From the NCBI GenBank assembly GCA_038246575.1, contig JBBRVU010000178.1:1-8351 (forward strand): a DNA stretch of 8,351 bases. Direction: 5' to 3'. This stretch comes from JACCUZ01 sp038246575 (GTDB taxonomy: Bacteria; Actinomycetota; Actinomycetes; JACCUZ01). A program made the position numbers and the translations under genes. The notes beneath the pieces were generated by a model, which was not told where the DNA came from, made no database searches, and worked only from the letters and a program-made list of their open reading frames with translations. How positions within the stretch are numbered: the first letter of the stretch is position 1; every line of letters begins with the position of its first letter. Below, piece after piece: positions 1 through 6,587 of this stretch.

Positions 1-1
1 A

Positions 2-1048
2 CCGCAACGCCAGACCGGCAAGCGGGTCGCGGTGGTCGGCTCCGGCCCCGCGGGGCTCGCGGCCGCCCAGCAGCTCACCCGCGGCGGGCACACCGTCGTG
101 GTCTATGAGCGGGCCGACGCCATCGGTGGCCTGCTGCGCTATGGCATCCCCGAGTTCAAGATGGAGAAGCGCCACCTGGATCGTCGGCTGGCCCAGCTGG
201 CGGAGGAGGGCACCCAGTTCCGAACCGGCATCGACGTCGGGACCGACATCAGCGCCGACCAGCTGCGCGCCCGCTACGACGCCGTCGTGCTGGCCATCGG
301 CGCGACCGCTGCCCGCGACCTGCCGGTCCCGGGCCGCGAGCTCGACGGAGTGCTGCAGGCCATGGAGTACCTCCCGCATGCCAACCGTGCCGTCGCCGAA
401 CCCGGCTACGAGGTGCCGGTCACGGCACACGGCAAGCACGTCGTGATCATCGGCGGCGGCGACACCGGCGCCGACTGCCTGGGAACCGCCCACCGCCAGG
501 GTGCCGCGTCGGTGACCCAGCTCGAGATCATGGCCGAGCCACCGCCGGAGCGGACCCCCGGCAACCCCTGGCCGACCTGGCCGCTGATCTACCGCACGTC
601 CAGCGCCCACGAGGAGGGCGGCGAGCGGGTGTACGCGGTGAGCACCACCCGCCTGGTCGGCGACGACGAGGGTCGAGTCAGTGGGCTCGAGCTCGCCGAG
701 GTCACCATGGTCGAAGGACGCTTCCAGCCCGTCGAGGGATCGTCCCGGACGATCCCGGCCGAGCTGGTGCTGCTGGCGATGGGCTTCACCGGTCCCGCGG
801 CCGCCGGACCGGTCGAGCAGCTCGCCGTCGAGCTCGACGCCCGCAGCAACGTGGCCCGCGACGACGCGTTCATGACCTCGGTGCCGGGTGTCTTCGTCGC
901 CGGGGACGCCGGCCGGGGCCAGTCGCTGATCGTCTGGGCGATCGCCGAAGGCAGGGCGGCGGCTGCCGGTGCCGACGCATGGCTGCGCGGCGGCCCGTCG
1001 CTGCTGCCGAGCCCGATCGCGCCGACAACTCGGCCGCTAGGCGTCTGA
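2..1048 (+). CDS. gltD: Glutamate synthase [NADPH] small subunit, 5' end cut off by the window
   Basis: This is the small (beta) subunit of NADPH-dependent glutamate synthase. It passes electrons from NADPH through FAD and Fe-S clusters to the large GltB subunit, which makes glutamate from glutamine and 2-oxoglutarate in the cytoplasm. The open frame enters from the left edge and 348 codons are visible. Family members are about 480-490 residues, so roughly 140 N-terminal residues, including the cysteine-rich Fe-S region, lie outside. Visible signatures are the FAD-binding GSGPAG (about nt 38-55), the GltD-type segment RYGIPEFKMEK (about nt 134-166), the NADPH-binding GGGDTGADC (nt 452-478), the NPWPTWP stretch (about nt 563-583) and the C-terminal FAD motif GDAGRGQSLIVWAIAEGRAA (about nt 902-961). 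The GTG at 32 lies inside the conserved AVVGSGPAG strand and is not the real start. The C-terminus ends in the usual TxRPLxV pattern, so the gene's end looks intact. gltB is expected just upstream. The TGA stop is at 1046-1048. Confidence 0.95.
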   Translation, partial: PQRQTGKRVAVVGSGPAGLAAAQQLTRGGHTVVVYERADAIGGLLRYGIPEFKMEKRHLDRRLAQLAEEGTQFRTGIDVGTDISADQLRARYDAVVLAIGATAARDLPVPGRELDGVLQAMEYLPHANRAVAEPGYEVPVTAHGKHVVIIGGGDTGADCLGTAHRQGAASVTQLEIMAEPPPERTPGNPWPTWPLIYRTSSAHEEGGERVYAVSTTRLVGDDEGRVSGLELAEVTMVEGRFQPVEGSSRTIPAELVLLAMGFTGPAAAGPVEQLAVELDARSNVARDDAFMTSVPGVFVAGDAGRGQSLIVWAIAEGRAAAAGADAWLRGGPSLLPSPIAPTTRPLGV

Positions 1049-1052
1049 CGGG

Positions 1053-1483
1053 AGCGGCTACCCGGGCACGTCCCGGAACTTCTGGGTCCACGTGCCGGGG
1101 GGGTACGGCCCAGCGAAACCCGCGTTGCTGCTGGACAACCTCGTCCACCGTGGTGACATCCCGGTCACCATCGGGGTGTTCCTCGCCCCAGGTGTACTCG
1201 GCGATGCGGAGAACTCAAAGAACCGCAACGCCGAGTACGACGCGTTTGACGATCGGTATGCCACCTTCCTGCTCACCGAGATCCTGCCCGCCGGCCACCG
1301 CGACCTGGGCTGGAATGAGCCGACGGGCAACTGGCTCGTGGAGAACCTGCGCGTCGCGGCCGAGCTGGCAGCGGCCGGCTATGACATGCGTCTCGTCCTC
1401 GGCGACGGCGGCCACAGCCCAAACCCGGTGGTGTTCTCCTGCCTGACGCCCCGCGTTGGCTCTGGCGGGCGACCCCGACCTGA
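1053..1483 (+). pseudogene. Remnant of an enterochelin-esterase-like (Fes/IroE type) alpha/beta hydrolase
   Basis: Translating from 1053 gives a chain of segments that follow, in order, the Fes/IroE-like esterase family as I know it. They are GYPGTSRNFWVHVPGGYGP (1056-1112), LLLDNLVHRGDIPVTIGVF (1125-1181), NRNAEYDAFDDRYATFLLTE (about 1221-1280), GWNEPTGNW then NLRVAAELAAAGYDMRLV (from about 1308), and GDGGHSPN ending at 1424. The expected block between PAKPA and LLLDN, containing the VFQDG strand, is missing. So is the longer block between EILP and the RDLGW segment, which normally holds the nucleophile-serine GxSSGG motif. After GGHSPN only two bases (1425-1426) stand where a His codon is expected. 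The frame then shifts, and GGVLLPD followed by RWLWR (1427-1468) continues the family C-terminus to a TGA at 1481-1483. The N-terminus is also absent: homology begins five bases after the gltD stop. With no nucleophile serine it cannot be a working esterase. The longer open frame through here (1092-2186) only runs on by chance into antisense-like and pyk sequence. The family call rests on recognition, not on an alignment. Confidence 0.8.
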
Positions 1484-1512
1484 CGCGACCACCACCCGCT
1501 CGCGCTTTTCCA

Positions 1513-1560
1513 TGATCGGAGGCGGATCGCGGTCTAGATCGCGCGCTCGGTCTCCGATCA
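1513..1560. repeat. Inverted repeat with a perfect 9-bp stem
   Basis: TGATCGGAG at 1513-1521 is the exact reverse complement of CTCCGATCA at 1552-1560, leaving a 30-base loop. Inside the loop CGCG pairs with CGCG around GTCTAGAT (about 1527-1542), giving a possible nested small hairpin. There is no T-run after it, so a canonical intrinsic terminator is not indicated. It could be a protein-binding palindrome, a scar flanking lost DNA beside the esterase relic, or chance. Confidence 0.4.
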
Positions 1561-1807
1561 CCGGGACAGCGGCGTCCACGGGGGCAGCGGCGTTATCGGT
1601 GGCCCGCCCAGTCAGGCGCAGGGGTGACCGACCTCGACGACACGGCCAAGCTGGTCGCCTCGATCTCCCTTGCATCAGCCGCAGGCCGGAGGACCTCACG
1701 GCGTTCTGCGGCGAGATCGCGGACCGGTTCTGCCCCCGTACGGCGTCGCGAGCGCCCCAGGCGTCCACCGGCTGGACCGGCTGCACGGACCGACGCGAGC
1801 TGACACC

Positions 1808-1819
1808 TAGGCTCTGGGG
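1808..1819 (+). promoter_or_regulatory. Putative -10 element of a leaderless pyk promoter
   Basis: TAGGCT at 1808-1813 matches the actinobacterial -10 pattern TANNNT and ends six bases before the GTG start of pyk. That spacing would put the transcription start at or within a base of the start codon. Leaderless mRNAs are common in Actinomycetota. No Shine-Dalgarno sequence lies at a normal distance; the G-run at 1816-1820 abuts and overlaps the start codon. A clear -35 box is not visible about 17 bases upstream. Confidence 0.5.
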
Positions 1820-3250
1820 GTGCGCCGCGCCAAGATCGTCTGCACCCTCGGCCCGGCGACGTCCAGCACCGAACAGATCGACGAACTCGTCGTTGCCGGA
1901 ATGGACGTCGCCCGGCTCAACCTCAGCCACGGTGAGTATGCCGAGCACGAGGAGGTCTACCGCCGGGTCCGAGCCGCATCGGACTCGAGCCACCGGGCCA
2001 TCGCCGTCCTCGTCGACCTGCAGGGGCCGAAGATCCGGCTCGGCACCTTCGCCAGCGGCCCGGTGCGGCTGGAAGCCGGCGCGGAGTTCACCATCACGTC
2101 GGAGGACGTGCCGGGCGGTCAGGACGAGGTGTCGACGACGTACGCGGGTCTGGCTGGCGACGTCGGCCCCGGCGACCGGCTGCTGATCGACGACGGCAAG
2201 ATCGCGCTGGACTGCATCAGCACCGACGGCCCCCGCGTGCTGACCCGCGTCGTCGAGGGCGGCCGGGTGTCCGACCACAAGGGCATCAACCTGCCCGGTG
2301 TGGCGGTCAGCGTCCCCGCCCTGTCGGAGAAGGACGTCGAGGACCTGCGGTGGGCGCTTCGGTTGCGTGCCGACCTGATCGCGCTGTCCTTCGTGCGCGG
2401 GCCCGAGGACGTGCTGCCGGTCCGGGCGATCATGGAGGAGGAGGGGGTCTTCCTCCCTGTCCTGGCCAAGATCGAGAAGCCACAGGCGGTCGATCACCTC
2501 GCCGAGATCGTCGACGCCTTCGACGGGATCATGGTGGCCCGCGGTGACCTCGGGGTCGAGCTGCCTCTCGAGGACGTGCCGCTCGTGCAGACCAAGGCAA
2601 TCACACTGGCGCGGCGTGCCGCCAAGCCGGTGATCGTCGCGACCCAGATGCTCGAGTCCATGATCGAGACGTCGCGGCCGACCCGCGCTGAGGCCTCCGA
2701 CGTCGCCAACGCGGTGCTCGACGGCGCCGACGCGCTGATGCTCTCGGGGGAGACCAGCATCGGCAAGCACCCGATCGTCGCGGTCGAGACGATGGCCCGG
2801 ATCATCTCCAAGATGGAGGACAACGCGCTGGACGCGATCCCGCCGCTGTCCGGTCGACCGCGCACCAAGGGCGGGGCTATCACCGCAGCCGCCGCAGAGG
2901 TGGGTGAGCTGCTCGGCGCCCGGTTCCTCGTGGCCTTCACGCAGAGCGGCGACTCCGCCCGGCGGCTGGCCCGGATCCGCTCGGCCATCCCGCTGCTGGC
3001 GTTCACGCCGGAGCAGGTAGTCCGCAGCCAGCTCTCGCTGGTGTGGGGAGTCGAGACCTACCACACGCCCTCGGTCAAGCACACCGATGACATGGTGCGA
3101 CAGGTCGACCAGGCACTGCTGGGCGAGGGCCGGGCTCGCCGCGGCGACCTCGTCGTGATCGTGGCCGGCAGCCCGCCCGGGGTCGTCGGCTCGACCAACG
3201 CGATGCGGGTGCACCGGGTCGGCGACTCGGACAGTTTCCCGACCACCTGA
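1820..3250 (+). CDS. pyk: Pyruvate kinase
   Basis: Pyruvate kinase catalyses the last step of glycolysis, phosphoenolpyruvate plus ADP to pyruvate plus ATP, as a cytoplasmic homotetramer. The 476-residue product has normal bacterial length. The N-terminal strand KIVCTLGPA (residues 5-13) and LNLSHG (33-38) open the TIM barrel. DLQGPKIRLG (66-75) leads into the B domain, and LLIDDGKIAL (121-130) lies within it. VLAKIEKPQAV (214-224) carries the catalytic lysine K217 and metal ligand E219. VARGDLGVELP (239-249) carries D243. VATQMLESM (273-281) holds T275. RPTRAEASDVANAVLDGADA (286-305) and LMLSGETS (306-313) complete the barrel. The C-terminal regulatory domain begins near residue 350. The GTG start is chosen because RRAKIVCTLGPA follows at once, as in most actinobacterial pyruvate kinases, and because TAGGCT sits six bases upstream. 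It ends ten bases from the convergent DUF456 gene, and no clear terminator hairpin is seen there. Confidence 0.97.
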   Translation: MRRAKIVCTLGPATSSTEQIDELVVAGMDVARLNLSHGEYAEHEEVYRRVRAASDSSHRAIAVLVDLQGPKIRLGTFASGPVRLEAGAEFTITSEDVPGGQDEVSTTYAGLAGDVGPGDRLLIDDGKIALDCISTDGPRVLTRVVEGGRVSDHKGINLPGVAVSVPALSEKDVEDLRWALRLRADLIALSFVRGPEDVLPVRAIMEEEGVFLPVLAKIEKPQAVDHLAEIVDAFDGIMVARGDLGVELPLEDVPLVQTKAITLARRAAKPVIVATQMLESMIETSRPTRAEASDVANAVLDGADALMLSGETSIGKHPIVAVETMARIISKMEDNALDAIPPLSGRPRTKGGAITAAAAEVGELLGARFLVAFTQSGDSARRLARIRSAIPLLAFTPEQVVRSQLSLVWGVETYHTPSVKHTDDMVRQVDQALLGEGRARRGDLVVIVAGSPPGVVGSTNAMRVHRVGDSDSFPTT

Positions 3251-3260
3251 GTCGCCTGGG

Positions 3261-3746
3261 TCAGATCGCGAGAACAGCGACGAGCCAGACCCCGACCATC
3301 ACCAGGCCGGTAGCGATCTCGACCAGGACGCCGATGCCGACCCCGACGAGCACCGCCCTGGTGGAGCGCCACGCCAGATCCGTCCGACCGAGCCGGGACA
3401 GCTCGGCGAGGTAGACCGCGCCCACGCCCCCGACGACGGCGCCGACCACGGGGACGACGAAGAACCCGACGATGGCACCGAGCAGCCCCAGCCAGAGTGT
3501 TCGGCGCGGCGCGCCGGCGCCTCCCGCGGACTGCGCAGGGAGGACGTACTTCGTGATCGTGCCCACAGCCAGCAGTGCCGAGAGCACGACGGCCACCAGG
3601 ATGCGCGCCACGCCGCCGCCGTCCGCGACGGCCCAGAAGACTCCTGCCGCCCAGACGAGGGCCAACCCCGGGAGCAGCGGAACCACGGTCCCCACGACGC
3701 CGACCAGCATCACGAGCAGCAGGAGACTCTCGGCGGCGGCGGACAT
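3261..3746 (-). CDS. DUF456 family membrane protein
   Basis: This is a 161-residue, very hydrophobic protein that I assign to the DUF456 family of small integral membrane proteins, whose function is not known. The family-like N-terminal pattern GVVGTVVPLLPGLAL (residues 16-30) is present. So is the glycine-rich central segment GAIVGFFVVPVVGAVVGGVG (90-109) followed by AVYLAELSR. Hydrophobic stretches at about 6-41 (probably a pair with the PLLPG turn), 47-67, 85-114 and 132-159 suggest four to six membrane spans. A short polar loop with two arginines lies near residues 72-83. The ATG at 3744-3746 is 22 bases after the stop of the Nudix-NYN gene, so it is probably the last gene of that operon. 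A TAGCCT six bases upstream of the ATG hints at an extra leaderless promoter. The gene converges on pyk with a 10-base gap. Function remains unknown. Confidence 0.85.
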   Translation of the reverse strand: MSAAAESLLLLVMLVGVVGTVVPLLPGLALVWAAGVFWAVADGGGVARILVAVVLSALLAVGTITKYVLPAQSAGGAGAPRRTLWLGLLGAIVGFFVVPVVGAVVGGVGAVYLAELSRLGRTDLAWRSTRAVLVGVGIGVLVEIATGLVMVGVWLVAVLAI

Positions 3747-3758
3747 CTCCGCAGGCTA
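3747..3758 (-). promoter_or_regulatory. Possible -10 element for a leaderless DUF456 transcript
   Basis: On the minus strand TAGCCT (3758 to 3753) fits TANNNT and is followed by six bases, GCGGAG, directly before the ATG of the DUF456 gene. The geometry is the same as at pyk. TTGACG lies further upstream, but its spacing of about 21 bases is too long for a standard -35 box. The GCGGAG touches the start codon and is too close to act as a normal ribosome binding site. This could be an internal promoter or a chance match. Confidence 0.3.
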
Positions 3759-3768
3759 TCCGCCGCTG

Positions 3769-4710
3769 TCAGTCGACAGCGTCAACGTCGGCGAGGGCGT
3801 CCAGCAGGCCGGTCAGCCACCGCGGACCCGTGACGGCCGCGCCCTGTTCGGTGCAGCGTCGGCGCAGCTCGCGGTCTGCGGTGACGACCAGCACCGGGGA
3901 CTCAGCCGTCGTCACCACGTCGACGATGGCATCGTCGCCGGATCCGTCGGCGGCAAGGACCCGCAACGCAGCGGTGTTTGCGGACGACTGGGCCGCGCTT
4001 CTCGCCTGCCCTTCCAGCACCACGGTCAGCCGCGGCCACCAGCGCACCAGCGGGGGCAGGTCGAGCCCGCCGGGGAGCTCGTCGCGCACCAGGCCGGTCG
4101 AGGCGAGCCCGGCGCAGCGGGCCACCAGCCGTCGGGCTGCACCCGCCCGGTCGCGCCACCAGCCGTCGGGGCGGGAGCCGACGACGTTGGCGGCGTCGAC
4201 CACGATATGCAGCGGCAACAGCGCCCGTCGCAGCCACGGCCAGGTGGCGGCGAACCCGGGATGCAGCGGGAGCGCCGTCACCTCGCCGACGCCGACCCAG
4301 GTCACGTCGATGCTCTCGCCGCCCGTGGGGGCGGCGGTGACCTCGGCGGTGGCGGCGCCGACCACCGTCGCGTACGTCCATCCACCGTGCGGCTCGTCGT
4401 AGCGGCCGTGGACGTCGACGTGGGCAGGGTCCAGACCGCCTTCCTCGCCCGCCTCCCGCAACGCGGCCGCGATGGCGCTCTCGCTGCGCTGCCGCGCTCC
4501 TCCGAGGAGCCCCCAGGTGTCACCGTGATGGCTCCAGGTCGCGCGGTGCTGCAACAGCACCTCCTCGCGCCCGGCCGGGCCGCGGTGCAGGAGCAGGCCG
4601 GCCGCCCCGAACAGCCCCCAGTGCCGGTGCCCCTGGGCGCACTGCACCCAGCCGTCCCCGTCGCCCCTGGGCAGGCCGGGCGAAGGGACCCGCGGCGGTT
4701 CGAGGCTCAC
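3769..4710 (-). CDS. Nudix hydrolase fused to a NYN/PIN-like nuclease domain
   Basis: This is a two-domain protein of 313 residues. Residues 20-165 are a Nudix fold. The Nudix box fits Gx5Ex7REUxEExGU exactly: G71, E77, R85-E86, E89-E90, G92 and L93, with the metal-binding glutamates present. Such enzymes hydrolyse nucleoside diphosphates linked to another group; the substrate cannot be read from the sequence. Residues 167-313 begin with IVVDAANVVGSRPDGWW (169-185), the opening strand of the NYN (YacP-like, PIN-fold) domain. The candidate acidic site is D172, D259, D260 (GSGDDAIVD) and D279 (VVTADREL), which suggests a metal-dependent ribonuclease. The GTG start at 4710 is chosen because SLEPPRVP leads straight into the Nudix domain. 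It overlaps the stop of the acyltransferase in a GTGA, a sign of translational coupling; no Shine-Dalgarno sequence is visible. A longer in-frame reading to 4881 enters antisense sequence of the acyltransferase and is rejected. The domain calls are strong; any role in RNA or nucleotide turnover is inference. Confidence 0.85.
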   Translation of the reverse strand: MSLEPPRVPSPGLPRGDGDGWVQCAQGHRHWGLFGAAGLLLHRGPAGREEVLLQHRATWSHHGDTWGLLGGARQRSESAIAAALREAGEEGGLDPAHVDVHGRYDEPHGGWTYATVVGAATAEVTAAPTGGESIDVTWVGVGEVTALPLHPGFAATWPWLRRALLPLHIVVDAANVVGSRPDGWWRDRAGAARRLVARCAGLASTGLVRDELPGGLDLPPLVRWWPRLTVVLEGQARSAAQSSANTAALRVLAADGSGDDAIVDVVTTAESPVLVVTADRELRRRCTEQGAAVTGPRWLTGLLDALADVDAVD

Positions 4711-5732
4711 GGCGCGCCGGCGGCGGTCCGCTGCGCCTGGGTCTGGGTGATCCACTCGTCGATCCGGGCCCACCACTCGTACAGCCAGTCGATGCGGGCC
4801 TGCTCCTCGACAGGCACCTCGGCCGCCGGGACGCTCCACCATCGCATCTGCACGTCCTGGTCCATCGGCAGCTCGCGCCACACGTCGAGCACCGTGGCCA
4901 TGTGCTCCATGCCGGTGTGGGCGACGAAGACGACGTCGGCGTCGTGTGCCTCGACGAGAGCAGCGAGGACGCCACCCGGGCTCGGCGCCATGACGTTGCG
5001 CAGTCGCTCGGCCTTCTCGGCCTCGTCGATGCGACCGCGGCGACGCAGTCGCTCGATGGCGCGCTTGCGACGGTGCTCGGTGAAGTTGCCCCCTTCGGGA
5101 AAGATGACGAACGCGTCGTTGTCGTCGAGGTGTCGACTCAGCTCCCCGATCTGCCTCAGCACGTCGTCACCGGCGCCGGTGCGGGGGCGGATGAACCGGT
5201 TGGGCAGCCGGTTGAGCATGACGTCGATCGCCGGGTCCCACTGCAAAGTGTCCTTGAGCACGATGCGCGGCTCGCGGGCGTACCAGTTGACCAGCGCGTG
5301 CACGACGAGCAGCGAGTCGCCCGGACCGGCGTGCCGGCTCAGGATGAGGAGGGGCTTTCCGTCGTACGAGGTTGGTGGCGGTCCCTCGACCTGGACGCGG
5401 ACGTGCAGAACCCGCTCGCTCTCGCGGTACAACACGCGGAGGTACCACGAGACGAGCACATAGTGCGCCCGCTGGAACCGCGGGGAGCGGATGGTGGCGC
5501 CGAAGCCGCTGGCAACCCAGAGCACCGACAGAGCAACGAGGGCGAGCGACTCCAGGACCAGGAAGAGCAACGTCATCCACAGCAGGCGTAGGGGTCGCCA
5601 CCGGCCGGGAAGCACCGTGGACAGGGCCAGGCCGAGCAACAGCAGGACTGGCAAGCCGGTGATCAGCACCGCGGTCAGCGCGACCAGCGCGGGGGCCAGG
5701 ACCAGCCGGCGGACGAGGACGGGGGGGAGCAC
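4707..5732 (-). CDS. Membrane-bound PlsC-like (lysophospholipid-type) acyltransferase
   Basis: This is a 341-residue protein of the LPLAT/PlsC glycerolipid acyltransferase superfamily, which transfers acyl groups to lysophospholipid-like acceptors at the membrane. Two hydrophobic segments at about residues 11-40 and 48-75 anchor it. The HX4D catalytic motif is HAGPGD (H134, D139) within LILSRHAGPGDS. The second hallmark, usually FPEGTRS, appears as FPEGGNFT (211-218), so the Thr-Arg pair is replaced. An unusually basic stretch follows at 220-245 (RRKRAIERLRRRGR and onward). VMAPSPGGVLAAL (247-259) corresponds to the fourth family block. The C-terminus has a tryptophan-rich segment (WLYEWWARIDEW, 316-327). 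The GTG start six bases after the patatin stop is chosen because it keeps the full first membrane segment. It is followed at once by a run of seven C bases. The end overlaps the Nudix-NYN start by four bases. Acceptor and acyl donor are unknown. Its patatin neighbour suggests lipid remodelling. Confidence 0.88.
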   Translation of the reverse strand: MLPPVLVRRLVLAPALVALTAVLITGLPVLLLLGLALSTVLPGRWRPLRLLWMTLLFLVLESLALVALSVLWVASGFGATIRSPRFQRAHYVLVSWYLRVLYRESERVLHVRVQVEGPPPTSYDGKPLLILSRHAGPGDSLLVVHALVNWYAREPRIVLKDTLQWDPAIDVMLNRLPNRFIRPRTGAGDDVLRQIGELSRHLDDNDAFVIFPEGGNFTEHRRKRAIERLRRRGRIDEAEKAERLRNVMAPSPGGVLAALVEAHDADVVFVAHTGMEHMATVLDVWRELPMDQDVQMRWWSVPAAEVPVEEQARIDWLYEWWARIDEWITQTQAQRTAAGAP

Positions 5733-5738
5733 CGCGAT

Positions 5739-6587
5739 TCAGCCCGCCCGTTCGGGGGCGTGGCGCAGGTAGTCGACGCTGGCCCGGAACGCCAGGTCGA
5801 TCCGGCGCTGGACGGTGCCGGTGTCGCGGTAGCGCAGCGAGGACAGGTCGGCGGCGCGTGGTGCGTCGTCCGCACCAGTCGGCAGCACGTGCACGGCGAC
5901 ATGACCCGGGACCTCGGCGATCTCCCGGGTGAATCGGTGCCGCCGGGAGATCTCGAAGGCGACCGAGGCGACCTCCCACGGCTTGCTGGGCACCTGCAAC
6001 GCTCGGTCGATCCGCCCGACCTGCAGGACGTACACCGTCGTCGCTCCCAGGGCGACGGCGCGACCGACCGGGATGGAGTTCACCAGGCCGCCGTCCAGAT
6101 AGTGCTCGGTGCCGATGCGTACGGGCGGGAGGACACCCGGCACGGCGCTGCTCGCCAGGACGGCCTCGACGAGGGGCCCGGTCGTGAACCAGTGCTCGGC
6201 GGCCCGCTCGATCGAGGCCGCAACGCACTGGAACGGCACGGCCAGATCCTCGATGTGCAGGTCCCCGAACTCGACGTGCAGCAACGCCCGAAGCGTGTCG
6301 TTGGGATGGATCGAGACGCGGCTGCGCGCGACGTGCCGGGCCCGGGCAAGCGGATTGGCCCGGTACAGCCCGCTGTCGGCGAGCCCGCGCCAGACCGTCG
6401 CGAGCTCGGCGATGGCGTCGGCGCTCGGGTGGGCTGCGACGGCGGCCCCGTTCACGGCGCCGACGGAGGTCCCGACGACCAGATCGGGAACGACGCCGGC
6501 CTCGAGCAGGGCCTGGAGCATGCCGACCTCGCCGGCGCCCAGGAGTCCGCCCCCGCCCAGCACAAACGCCGTCCGCCCCGCCGCCAT
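5739..6587 (-). CDS. Patatin-like phospholipase
   Basis: This is a 282-residue patatin-domain acyl hydrolase, predicted to cleave ester bonds of phospholipids or related lipids using a Ser-Asp dyad. FVLGGGGLLGAGEVGML (residues 8-24) contains the glycine-rich oxyanion segment. VVGTSVGAVNGAA (37-49) contains the GxSxG nucleophile elbow with S41. YLDGGLVNSIPV (163-174) contains the catalytic aspartate D165 in the DGG motif. AVLASSAVPGVLPPV (142-156) is the conserved segment between them. The length fits the compact bacterial group of about 280-320 residues. No signal peptide or membrane span is evident, so it is probably cytoplasmic or peripheral. The ATG at 6587 is chosen because the patatin strand starts six residues later. 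A much longer in-frame extension to 7970 is antisense to the ANTAR genes and is rejected. It is the first gene of a probable four-gene minus-strand operon, ending six bases before the acyltransferase. No strong ribosome binding site or -10 box is visible. Confidence 0.92.
   Translation of the reverse strand: MAAGRTAFVLGGGGLLGAGEVGMLQALLEAGVVPDLVVGTSVGAVNGAAVAAHPSADAIAELATVWRGLADSGLYRANPLARARHVARSRVSIHPNDTLRALLHVEFGDLHIEDLAVPFQCVAASIERAAEHWFTTGPLVEAVLASSAVPGVLPPVRIGTEHYLDGGLVNSIPVGRAVALGATTVYVLQVGRIDRALQVPSKPWEVASVAFEISRRHRFTREIAEVPGHVAVHVLPTGADDAPRAADLSSLRYRDTGTVQRRIDLAFRASVDYLRHAPERAG

Larger units (their letters stand above)
1484..1819. other. 336-base stretch without an intact gene, upstream of pyk
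   Basis: No convincing complete gene is present on either strand. An inverted repeat lies at 1513-1560. A 59-codon GTG frame at 1624-1803 starts VTDLDDTAKLVASIS but soon turns into arginine- and serine-rich sequence typical of a wrong frame. In a neighbouring frame the bases from about 1680 read RPEDLTAFCGEIADRFCP. In the third frame, from about 1737, they read PYGVASAPGVHRLDRLHGPT up to a TAG at 1808-1810. These three protein-like runs follow one another in different frames, as a frameshifted relic of one unidentified gene would, but I do not recognise the family and chance cannot be excluded. The last bases contain the likely pyk promoter. Confidence 0.45.

Noticed and set aside
1092..2186. 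364-codon plus-strand frame across the gltD-pyk gap into pyk
   Set aside because: Only the first 111 codons carry esterase homology. The rest is low-complexity arginine/serine-rich sequence and an out-of-frame overlap with pyk.
1379..3214. 611-codon minus-strand frame opposite pyk
   Set aside because: It is antisense to a clear pyruvate kinase, rich in Arg, Gly, His and Asp as expected for an antisense shadow of GC-rich coding DNA, with no recognisable domain.
3241..3270. Bidirectional terminator between pyk and the DUF456 gene
   Set aside because: Only a 4-bp CTGA/TCAG pairing could be found in the 10-base gap and its flanks, with no T-runs; this is too weak to call.
3472..5463. 663-codon plus-strand frame opposite DUF456, Nudix-NYN and the acyltransferase
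   Set aside because: The minus strand carries three recognisable families in this interval. The plus-strand reading is compositionally biased and has no motif.
5167..6228. 353-codon minus-strand frame across the acyltransferase and patatin genes
   Set aside because: It is a shifted frame of two genes with intact HX4D, GxSxG and DGG motifs in their own frames.
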